A stretch of 5,011 bases of DNA from Boseongicola sp. SB0662_bin_57 (GTDB taxonomy: Bacteria; Pseudomonadota; Alphaproteobacteria; Rhodobacterales; Rhodobacteraceae). Below are positions 1-5,010 of this stretch, in pieces. Each line of letters opens with the position of its first letter. Within the stretch, counting starts at the first letter, position 1. Location of the stretch: positions 1 to 5,011 of the forward strand of contig VXPN01000482.1 of assembly GCA_009839535.1 (NCBI GenBank), read 5' to 3'. The position numbers and the translations under genes are program-made. Below the pieces are notes generated by a model. The model was given only the letters and a program-made list of their open reading frames with translations, was not told the origin of the DNA and did not search any database.

Positions 1-123
1 AATCCCGGCGGGTGCCCAGCCACGGGCTGGCCGGAGAGCAAGGGCGGAGAGACGGGTCTCACGATCGGCAACGCTTGTCGCAGCCGGAAACCCGGTCATC
101 GGATACGGGCGCCCGCCAAAATG
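1..123. other. Upstream stretch without a recognisable gene
   Basis: All three forward frames translate to low-complexity Arg/Gly/Pro-rich peptides with no recognisable family, and so does the reverse strand. The stretch holds short hairpins: a 6-bp stem (16-21 with 25-30, loop ACG) and a 5-bp stem (49-53 with 56-60). It could be a remnant of another element, a structured RNA or the unrecognised end of a flanking gene. It does not resemble the missing 5' part of the aminomethyltransferase fragment found after tnpB. Confidence 0.4.
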
Positions 124-125
124 AA

Positions 126-231
126 ATGTTGCGCAGAATCCAGACAAGCCGCTGTCAGAAATGACTTTTTTGAGCCGCCGCAACATGGAAGTGAGCGCAA
201 CATGTTTCGACAAATGTTGCACGCAACATTT
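126..231. repeat. Cluster of GCAACAT/ATGTTGC motifs
   Basis: The heptamer GCAACAT or its complement occurs five times in about 105 bp: 126-132 (complement), 180-186, 197-203, 214-220 (complement) and 223-229. The copies at 179-187 and 196-204 share nine bases (CGCAACATG) 17 bp apart, and the copy at 126-134 is the exact inverse of 195-203. Such a density is well above chance in GC-rich DNA. Repeated short sites in both orientations resemble protein-binding arrays, such as transposase or recombinase subterminal sites or an operator. The binding protein is unknown. The array overlaps the start of the tnpB reading frame and probably represents the joined end of a different element. Confidence 0.6.
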
Positions 232-1300
232 GTCGAAGAAGGCCGCCTACGAGCACTTCATGCGAGAGGTGCGCCAGCCGTGGATGGCGGAAGTCACCAG
301 CCGCGCGCCGCGAAACGCCATCGACGACCTGGACACCGCCTTCAAGAGCTTCTTCCGACGGGTGAAGGAGGGAAGGGCGCCGTTCGGGTTCCCGCGCTTT
401 CACAGGCGCGGCCGGCACGACAGCTTCGCCCTCCGCGAAAAGCCGAAGTTCGGCGTGGACGGTCGCCGCCTGCGCCTCGAGAAGGCGCCCGGCCGCATCC
501 TCATGCGGCAGGCGCTCCGGTTCACGGGGACGCTGCACTCCGTGACCGTCAGCTTCAGGGCCGGCAAGTTCTTCGCTGCCATCGTCGTCGACACCGAGGA
601 TTACGAGACCCGCTCCGGGACGCGAGAGCCAAGCGTCGTCGGCGTGGACCTCGGGCTGAAGGACTTCGCCGTCCTGTCAGGGTCCGGCGAGCACCTTCAC
701 CTTCCCGCGAACCGGAAGCTGAAGGCTTCGCTCAGGCGGCTGAAGCGCCTTCAGCGCAGCCTGTCCAGGAAGGAGAAAGGGAGCAACCGTCACCGGAGCG
801 CCAGGGAGAAGGTTGCGCGCCTTCACCTGCGGGTGGCGGACCAGCGACAGGCGATGCTCCACGAGGCCAGCGACATGCTGACCCGCCGCTTCGACACGAT
901 CGTGGTCGAGGACCTGGCGGTGAGGAACCTGGCCCGGAACAGGCGGCTGTCGCAGGCCGTCATGGACAGCGGGTGGGCCGAGTTCAGGCGCCAGCTCGAG
1001 TACAAGGCGGACCTGCGCGGCAACACGGTCGTCGTCGCGCCGCGCTTCTTCGCCTCGTCGAAGGCATGTTCAAGGTGCGGGGCGGTGAAATCCGACCTGG
1101 GCCTGGACGAGCGCATTTACCGCTGCGAGACCTGCGGCCACGTGCAGGACCGCGACGAGAACGCGGCCGACAACCTGGAACGACATGGACTGCACACGTT
1201 GCCGGCGGTCCCCAAACGCGCGTCGGAGACCGGTGAGACGGACGAGGCCTTGCCTCGGCGCACGGTTGCCAAAGACCGGCGCGAAGAGGCCTGCGTGTAG
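161..1300 (+). CDS. tnpB: TnpB RNA-guided endonuclease, N-terminus replaced/truncated
   Basis: This encodes a TnpB/OrfB nuclease of the IS200/IS605/IS607 group. TnpB uses an RNA from its own element to cut matching DNA next to a short motif, which helps the element persist. The 379-residue product shows a helical segment (about 25-70) leading to FGFPRF (75-80), the RuvC motif GVDLGLKD with D163, VVEDLAVRN with E250, a zinc ribbon with C303, C306, C322 and C325, and the final DRDENAAD motif with D332. The spacing of the acidic residues is close to that of ISDra2 TnpB, so the nuclease core looks complete. The first 24 or so residues are not TnpB-like, and the usual opening segment (roughly 50 residues, with the Y/F-R-L-Y-P-T motif) is absent. 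The frame opens at 125 after a stop at 122, and ATG 161 is only the first available start; 185 and 260 are alternatives, none with a strong ribosome site. No tnpA is nearby. Activity is uncertain because the lost part contributes to the RNA/DNA-binding lobe. Confidence 0.92.
   Translation: MTFLSRRNMEVSATCFDKCCTQHLSKKAAYEHFMREVRQPWMAEVTSRAPRNAIDDLDTAFKSFFRRVKEGRAPFGFPRFHRRGRHDSFALREKPKFGVDGRRLRLEKAPGRILMRQALRFTGTLHSVTVSFRAGKFFAAIVVDTEDYETRSGTREPSVVGVDLGLKDFAVLSGSGEHLHLPANRKLKASLRRLKRLQRSLSRKEKGSNRHRSAREKVARLHLRVADQRQAMLHEASDMLTRRFDTIVVEDLAVRNLARNRRLSQAVMDSGWAEFRRQLEYKADLRGNTVVVAPRFFASSKACSRCGAVKSDLGLDERIYRCETCGHVQDRDENAADNLERHGLHTLPAVPKRASETGETDEALPRRTVAKDRREEACV
206..237. repeat. Perfect 15-bp inverted repeat at the tnpB 5' end
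   Basis: The arm TTCGACAAATGTTGC (206-220) is followed, after the two bases AC, by its exact reverse complement (223-237). In RNA this would form a very stable hairpin with almost no loop, and in DNA a cruciform or a dyad-symmetric binding site. It lies inside the assigned tnpB frame, where it encodes residues that do not resemble the normal TnpB N-terminus, and homology to TnpB begins right at or after its right arm. There is no T-run, so it is not a classical terminator. It may be an element end or the operator of a lost regulator. Confidence 0.8.
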
Positions 1301-1344
1301 ATCATGTCGATTGTCGCACATGATCGCAGGTCTTTAGCAACGGC
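1243..1344 (+). ncRNA. Candidate TnpB guide RNA (omega RNA/reRNA) scaffold
   Basis: In known TnpB elements the guide RNA overlaps the 3' end of tnpB, and its guide is the DNA just beyond the element's right end. Three structures are seen here: a 6-bp hairpin (1243-1248/1252-1257, loop CTT), an 8-bp hairpin spanning the stop codon (1300-1307/1318-1325, 10-nt loop), and an imperfect long-range stem pairing 1266-1277 with 1329-1340 (11 of 12 pairs), which encloses the second hairpin. The scaffold would end near 1340-1344, and the guide would be the first 16-20 bases of the gcvT fragment. The 5' end may lie further upstream in tnpB. No covariance data were available, so this rests on position and pairing. 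Confidence 0.45.
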
Positions 1345-1773
1345 ATCGGGCCTGGCTACCCTTACCCGACCGAGCGCATTGAGGGCGGGCTATTGTCCTT
1401 CGGAGGCGACACCGACGACTTGACCAATCCATTCGAAGTGCGGTTGGGCAATTACGTGGATCTCGATCTCGATGACGGCGTGGTCGGCATCAAGGCGCTT
1501 CGCGCGATCCGTTCTGAAGGCGCGACGCGGCAGCTGCTGGGGGTAATTCTCGAGAATCAGCCACGCCATCCTGGCCATCCCGTCTGGTATGACGTCCACA
1601 AGAACGGCAGCAAGGTCGGCCACATGACAAACGGCGTCTGGTCGTTCCGCCGACGGACCATGGTCGGATTCGTGCTGGTTTCGACCGATGTTCAAGTCGG
1701 GGACAGCGTCGAGGTTCTCCGAAACGGCAATTGGGATGCGGGCACGATCTGCGATCTTCCCTTCCCCAAGTAG
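1345..1773 (+). pseudogene. 3' fragment of a GcvT-like aminomethyltransferase
   Basis: About 142 codons remain, open back to 1324 but without a proper start. The product shows the T-protein (aminomethyltransferase / folate-binding) signature IGPGYPYPTERIEGGLLSFG, then DTDDLTNPFEVRLGNYVDLD, GIKALRAI and the C-terminal barrel, ending at a TAG stop. This family moves a one-carbon unit from an amine donor to tetrahydrofolate; intact proteins are about 370 residues, so roughly the first 60% is missing. The N-terminal folate-site residues are lost, so the product cannot be functional. The surviving part has no stops or frameshifts, which suggests recent interruption. The exact substrate (glycine, dimethylglycine, DMSP-like or other) cannot be read from the fragment. 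The tnpB right end abuts it, but the missing 5' part is not seen upstream of tnpB, so this is not a simple reversible insertion within the window. Confidence 0.8.
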
Positions 1774-1970
1774 GCAGAGATGCGTGCCAAGATCGCCCCC
1801 TCGCCGTTCAGGGATACTCGAATGCCAGGCAGGCTGCCGTCAAGTTCCTGCAGAGCCAGCGCCTCTGGTTGCGCGCACCGACACGCGTTCCGGTGCGTTG
1901 ATGAACCGTTCCGTTGCGATCTTGCGCGCAATTCATAGCCCGGGAGAATGTGTCCAAGGAGACAGCGCCC
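1774..1970. other. Spacer between the two broken metabolic genes, with ribosome site
   Basis: No gene is evident in these 197 bases. A good Shine-Dalgarno sequence, AAGGAG (1956-1961), lies nine bases before ATG 1971 and fixes the start of the oxidoreductase pseudogene. There is no clear terminator after the aminomethyltransferase stop, so co-transcription is possible. Confidence 0.5.
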
Positions 1971-2628
1971 ATGAAGTCGCGGACCAGGGCCGTCGTGATC
2001 GGCGGCGGAATCACAGGCATCTCGACGCTCTGTCACCTGACGCAAGCGGGCTGGAGCGACGTGGTTCTCCTGGAGCGCGACGACCTGGCATCCGGCACCG
2101 CCTGGCACTCCGCCGCGCAGGTGACGAATTTCGGGACGGACCAGGCAATGGTGTCTAGTCCCACTCCATCCGGCTCTACAAGGAACTGGCGGAGGATCCC
2201 GACTGTCCGGTCAACTGCCGCTGCGGCGACGGTAAAATTCGATTGGCCAACACCGAGGCGCAGATGCAGGGATATCACCATTTCGCCTCGATGGCGTGCG
2301 GCACAGACGTTCATTTCGAGGTGATCGACGCCGAAGAATGCGCGCGCCGTCACCTCCTGATTTCCACGGAGAACCTCTTGGGGGGCGGGATCCGCTCGAT
2401 GGCGACATCGATCCGGCCCCGTTTTGCCAGGCTCTGGCCCGTCGGGCACGCGGCGTCGGTGCCGAAGTCCATCGCAACATGCCAGTCATTGGACTGACGC
2501 AGAGGCTCGACGACACTTGGACCGTTCACACAGAGCGTGGCGACATTGACTGCGACGTAGTGGTGAACGCCTGCGGCTATCGCGTGAACGAAGTCGGTGC
2601 CATGATGGGCGTTCGCCATCCTGTCGTC
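1971..2628 (+). pseudogene. FAD-dependent dimethylglycine/sarcosine dehydrogenase-like oxidoreductase, broken
   Basis: The start at ATG 1971 has a strong ribosome site. The first frame gives the FAD dinucleotide motif GGGITG (residues 11-16), the ribose-binding Glu (E35) and SGTAWHSAAQVTNFG, whose WH histidine (about residue 46) matches the position of covalent flavin attachment in dimethylglycine and sarcosine dehydrogenases. Near 2154-2158 similarity jumps to another frame (SHSIRLYKELAEDPDCPVN, then RLANTEAQMQGYHHFASM and ENLLGG), where a TAG at 2156 blocks read-through. Near 2380-2389, in a G-rich run, it jumps again (DPLDGDIDPAPFCQALARRA, to VVVNACGYRVNEVGAMMGVRHPVV). Recognisable sequence stops at about 2628, leaving some 220 of roughly 800 residues. 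Intact relatives oxidatively demethylate N-methylated glycines and feed one-carbon units to folate, which fits the neighbouring aminomethyltransferase fragment. It is non-functional. Confidence 0.85.
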
Positions 2629-2902
2629 GTTTCAGGTCCGCGGAGCCAGGCGCGGCGTCAGGCCGGGCCGAACGGCCGAAAGGTCGCACCTCACTCCGGG
2701 ACTCGTTTCGGTCCCGAAGGCGGCGTGCAGACGCTGTTGCACCGGCGGGCGAACAGCGCCATGCTGCCGACATGGCCCATGCCGCATTCAACATTTCGGC
2801 GCGCACTTGCCTTTTCGTGCCGTCGGGGCAGCTTTTGCACAGGCTGCGCGCCGACGGACCGGTTGCGCTCACGCCGGACGGAAGCCGGCGGAAAGGCTCT
2901 TG
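2629..2902. other. Unassigned stretch after the oxidoreductase break
   Basis: This 274-bp stretch begins where oxidoreductase similarity stops and runs to the start of the M15-type hydrolase gene. All frames give Arg/Ala-rich translations without a family I recognise, and the long minus-strand frame across it is typical of GC-rich shadows. It should contain the promoter of the hydrolase gene, but I see no convincing -35/-10 pair. It may include scar sequence from the deletion that removed the oxidoreductase 3' end. Confidence 0.4.
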
Positions 2903-3511
2903 ATGGCGGGCGCCGGATCTCACGGTCGAACGTCGCGGACGCACCGTCCCGATCCTCCGGGCCGGCGTGACGACCCTCCCTGTTCCAAACGCAGGGCCCT
3001 GGTCCTGGGCGCCGTCGCCGGGTTCCTGCCCGGCTCCGCCGCATGGGCCGCCGGTCGGCCGGAGCCTTTCCTCAAGCTGCGTCACGCAAGCACCGGGGAG
3101 GTCCTGTCCTCCCGGTTCGAGAGATGGGGTCGTCTGGTCCCGGCCCAAGCGCGCCGCCTGGAATGGTTCATGCGCGACTGGCGCGAGGGCGTCTCGATGC
3201 CCATCGATCCCGTGCTGCTGCAATTCCTGGCCTGCATCCGGCATTTCGCGGTCCACGAGGGCCACGAGGGCGAGATCGTCCTGCATTCCGGGTTCAGGAC
3301 GAAAGGGACCAACGACATGCTGCGCCGCGCGGGGAAGGGCGCCGCGCGGAACTCGCTGCACCTTCAGGCGAAGGCGGCGGATATCTCCATGGAGGGAATC
3401 CCGCCGTCGCGTCTTGCCGCCGCCGCGCGAAGGACGGGACTGGGTGGCGTTGGCCGCTATCGCGGCTTCGTCCATGTCGATGCCGGACGCCCTCGCCACT
3501 GGACCGGGTGA
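2903..3511 (+). CDS. DUF882 / peptidase M15-type exported murein hydrolase
   Basis: The 202-residue protein belongs to the DUF882 (Peptidase_M15_2, YcbK/MepK-like) family of zinc-dependent peptidoglycan endopeptidases; the E. coli member MepK cuts peptide cross-links in the cell wall. ATG 2903 follows GAAAGG (2891-2896). A long N-region leads to a twin-arginine-like signal, SKRRALVLGAVAGFLPG (28-44), ending at AAWAA, so export by the Tat route to the periplasm is likely. The mature part shows LRHASTGEVL (59-68), VLHSGFRTKGTND (126-138) and the zinc-site motifs SLHLQAKAAD (H153, D160) and FVHVDAGRPRHW (H191, D193). Length and motifs are complete, with no frameshift, unlike the genes to its left. 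The protein ends in HWTG, normal for the family. The start could be later, but no ATG or in-frame GTG fits better. It appears to be a single-gene unit. Confidence 0.9.
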   Translation: MAGAGSHGRTSRTHRPDPPGRRDDPPCSKRRALVLGAVAGFLPGSAAWAAGRPEPFLKLRHASTGEVLSSRFERWGRLVPAQARRLEWFMRDWREGVSMPIDPVLLQFLACIRHFAVHEGHEGEIVLHSGFRTKGTNDMLRRAGKGAARNSLHLQAKAADISMEGIPPSRLAAAARRTGLGGVGRYRGFVHVDAGRPRHWTG

Positions 3512-3545
3512 TCCCGTTGACCGGTCGGCGCGCCCGGCGCAGCCC

Positions 3546-3773
3546 ATGGTCGGACGGAACCGGAGGCCGCAACCCGTCCATCGCCACGAACCGGACTGCC
3601 TGGAGAGCTTTCGGAATTCCATGACGCGGGAGACCAGGGATCGCATCGCCGCGCTTGCGGAGCGGCACCGTCTCGGCATGGACGCATTCGCGCGGCGCTG
3701 CCTAGAGCTCGGGCTGCCGCTCGCGGACGACAGGCTGCGTGAGTGGGCGAAGGCGGCCGGAAGCGGACGCTGA
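3546..3773 (+). CDS. Possible small protein of unknown function
   Basis: This is a 75-codon frame starting at ATG 3546, 34 bases after the hydrolase stop. A shorter form of 50 residues from ATG 3621 (MTRETRDRIAALAERHRLGM...) looks more protein-like: the C-terminal part is rich in charged residues and predicted helices (RDRIAALAERH, MDAFARRCLELG, DDRLREWAKAA), whereas the first 25 residues look like translated non-coding DNA. I do not recognise a family; the helical pattern loosely recalls small regulators, but no DNA-binding motif can be shown. Neither start has a strong ribosome site (GGAG at 3602-3605 is too far from 3621). It may be co-transcribed with the hydrolase. It could still be a chance frame in GC-rich DNA. 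Confidence 0.4.
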   Translation: MVGRNRRPQPVHRHEPDCLESFRNSMTRETRDRIAALAERHRLGMDAFARRCLELGLPLADDRLREWAKAAGSGR

Positions 3774-3839
3774 ACGAGGCACTTCGCCGGGTCGTCACCG
3801 CACCGTGACTCACGCCTTTCCGTCACGCGAATTCTCTTT

Positions 3840-3853
3840 GGCGTCTTGACGCC
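3840..3853. repeat. Short 6-bp inverted repeat between convergent genes
   Basis: GGCGTC (3840-3845) and GACGCC (3848-3853) are separated by TT. It lies in the gap between the small plus-strand frame and the minus-strand tRNA gene, where terminators are expected. Neither side has a proper T-run, so a role in ending transcription is only possible. Another weak stem (3804-3809/3822-3827, 12-nt loop) lies just to its left. Confidence 0.3.
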
Positions 3854-3893
3854 TTCGCAGCCGGCTTGAGTCAATCGCGGCGACGGATCACGT

Positions 3894-3908
3894 GCAGGTT
3901 CAACCTGC
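3894..3908. repeat. Perfect 15-base palindrome downstream of tRNA-Cys
   Basis: GCAGGTTCAACCTGC reads as two 7-base arms around a central C (3901). It lies 46 bases beyond the 3' end of the tRNA gene in the convergent gap. The near-absence of a loop and of a T-run argues against a terminator; a dyad binding site or chance are the alternatives. Confidence 0.45.
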
Positions 3909-3953
3909 CGATTGCAAGGGTCATGAGGCGTCGGGGACTGAACGGGGGAGATG

Positions 3954-4027
3954 TGGAGGCGAGTACCGGAATCGAACCGGTGTACACGGATTTGCAATCC
4001 GCTGCGTAGCCACTCCGCCAACTCGCC
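3954..4027 (-). tRNA. tRNA-Cys (GCA anticodon)
   Basis: The minus strand folds into a complete 74-nt tRNA. The acceptor stem GGCGAGT/ACTCGCC is perfect, the anticodon arm GCGGA-TTGCAAA-TCCGT places GCA at 3993-3995, and the T arm ACCGG-TTCGATT-CCGGT is perfect. The discriminator base is U, as required for cysteine, and CCA is encoded (3954-3956). The sequence closely resembles other bacterial tRNA-Cys genes. It reads toward the small plus-strand frame and has an insertion sequence upstream. The gene is intact, and nothing suggests that its 3' end has been used as an attachment site here. Confidence 0.97.
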
Positions 4028-4040
4028 AAAGGGTGCGACT

Positions 4041-4069
4041 GAAGTAGGCCGTATCCTTCGCGAACGCAA
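4041..4069 (-). promoter_or_regulatory. Candidate promoter of tRNA-Cys
   Basis: On the minus strand TTGCGT (4064-4069) and TACTTC (4041-4046) are separated by 17 bp, and the second box ends 13 bases before the mature tRNA 5' end. Spacing is ideal, the -35 box is fair and the -10 box is weak, as is common in GC-rich alphaproteobacteria. TTCGCGA occurs twice around the -35 box. Confidence 0.4.
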
Positions 4070-4156
4070 GTCGCGAACCTGCCGTGCAGTTGTTCGGGGC
4101 GTCTCGCGTCGCGATGCCGGCGAGAACATGCTGCGCAAGCAGATTGATGGCTCTGA

Positions 4157-4179
4157 GGGTGTGTCCGGATTTATCCCGC
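4157..4179. repeat. Probable terminal repeat of the insertion sequence
   Basis: This is the sequence between the transposase TGA (4180-4182) and the point where IS-like sequence seems to stop. It starts with GGG and is of the length expected for a terminal inverted repeat. The partner copy is outside the window. Confidence 0.45.
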
Positions 4180-5010
4180 TCAAGCAGCGCGCCGCCAGTC
4201 GAACAGGTCGGTCATCTGATTGTTGAGCGAGCAGCACCTCAGCGCCATGATGTTGTTGGCTCCCGTCATTGACCATCGGGCGCCGCCTTTCTTCATGCGC
4301 CCGCAGATCACCGACTTGCAGCCTCCCTCGATGACCCCGGACCCGACGGGCATGCCCTTCGCGCTACAGTCGCCGTAGCGCATCCTGTGAAGGTTCTTGC
4401 GGAAGTGCCCGACGCACTTCGCGACCTCCTCGTGCCGTTTCGCGTGCCGCGACAGCTCCCGGACCACCGGTTCGACCTCGCCCGCCTTGACCAGCTGCTT
4501 CAGCCGCTCGTAGCGCCGCTCCTCCTCCGCCGGGTCAGGCTCCATGGCCCGGACCGCGGCCCGCAGGGTCTCAAGGACATGGAACTGGTCCAGGATGCAA
4601 TTCACGTTGCCGGTGCCGAACACCCGGTCCGCCGTGTTCTCGATCCACGGCGCACCGTCCGAGACGATCACGACCTCCCGCGCGTCATGCGCCCCGCGCC
4701 TCTGCGCCTCGCGACGGAGACGCGCCTCGAAGGCGGACGTGCCGTGTTCGGGAGCGGCCGCGCTGTCGATCGCCGCCGACTGCGTGACGCTCCCCTGCAC
4801 CGTGGTCGCCTTGCCGGTTCCCGGGTCCGACGCCATCTCGTAGAGGCGCAGAAGCTTCGCCTCGCGCGTGCTCGCCCGGCCGTCGTCCCCCTTTCCGGCA
4901 CGGCCTTCCAGCGCGTCGCTGCGCATCGGGACGCCCGTGCCGTCGAACGAGGCGTAGATCCGTTCGGGACGTTCTCCGCCCGTCGGCGCGACCGCCTCCC
5001 GCTCGAAGCG
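4180..5010 (-). CDS. ISKra4-family DDE transposase, C-terminal part
   Basis: The frame is open to the window edge (276 residues seen), so the true start lies beyond 5011; an internal ATG at 4926 is not the start because the first catalytic motif precedes it. The visible protein contains YASFDGTGVPM (first Asp, codon 4942-4944), GRAGKGDDGRASTREAKL, VVIVSDGAPWIENTADRVF (second Asp, codon 4657-4659), ILDQFHVLE and GSGVIEGGCKSVICGRMKKGG (Glu, codon 4327-4329), followed by ARWSMTGANNIMALR. This is the DDE signature of the ISKra4-type transposases, which catalyse cut or copy of their own element. No stop or frameshift interrupts the visible part, so the copy may be active. The N-terminal DNA-binding domain is not seen. 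Confidence 0.88.
   Translation of the reverse strand, partial: RFEREAVAPTGGERPERIYASFDGTGVPMRSDALEGRAGKGDDGRASTREAKLLRLYEMASDPGTGKATTVQGSVTQSAAIDSAAAPEHGTSAFEARLRREAQRRGAHDAREVVIVSDGAPWIENTADRVFGTGNVNCILDQFHVLETLRAAVRAMEPDPAEEERRYERLKQLVKAGEVEPVVRELSRHAKRHEEVAKCVGHFRKNLHRMRYGDCSAKGMPVGSGVIEGGCKSVICGRMKKGGARWSMTGANNIMALRCCSLNNQMTDLFDWRRAA

Larger units (their letters stand above)
124..1344 (+). mobile_element. tnpB-only transposon remnant (IS1341-like), boundaries approximate
   Basis: The unit consists of the tnpB gene plus the structured sequence after it. The right boundary is inferred from where recognisable GcvT protein similarity resumes (about 1345), just after a long-range inverted repeat ending at 1340. 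The left boundary is unclear: the expected tnpB 5' end is missing and the GCAACAT cluster takes its place, so the left end may have been removed by a later insertion or deletion. No Y1 or serine transposase is visible, so any movement would depend on one supplied in trans. The coordinates enclose what is visible rather than a proven element. Confidence 0.45.

Noticed and set aside
126..231. GCAACAT array as a CRISPR array
   Set aside because: The repeats are only 7-9 bases, in both orientations and with irregular spacing, and there are no spacers of constant length.
206..237. Inverted repeat as a rho-independent terminator
   Set aside because: There is no T-run on either side and the two-base centre is unusual for a terminator hairpin.
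121..1236. 371-codon plus-strand open frame overlapping tnpB
   Set aside because: It is a different frame of the same strand, very rich in Arg/Pro/Gly and without motifs, whereas the tnpB frame carries all family signatures.
2967..3773. 268-codon plus-strand frame starting with GTG through the hydrolase gene
   Set aside because: Its first part is a shadow of the DUF882 gene; only the tail after about 3546 is outside it and is listed separately as a possible small protein.
3954..4027. tRNA-Cys 3' end as an integration site for a genomic island
   Set aside because: No second copy of the tRNA 3' end and no integrase is seen in the window; the insertion sequence lies on the 5' side.
2486..4276. 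Long 596-codon minus-strand open frame
   Set aside because: It runs antisense through the DUF882 gene, the tRNA-Cys gene and the pseudogene end. It has no recognisable domain and an Arg/Ser/Pro-rich composition typical of shadow frames in GC-rich DNA.
4544..4843. Plus-strand open frame inside the insertion sequence
   Set aside because: It is antisense to the transposase, which has clear DDE motifs; no independent support.
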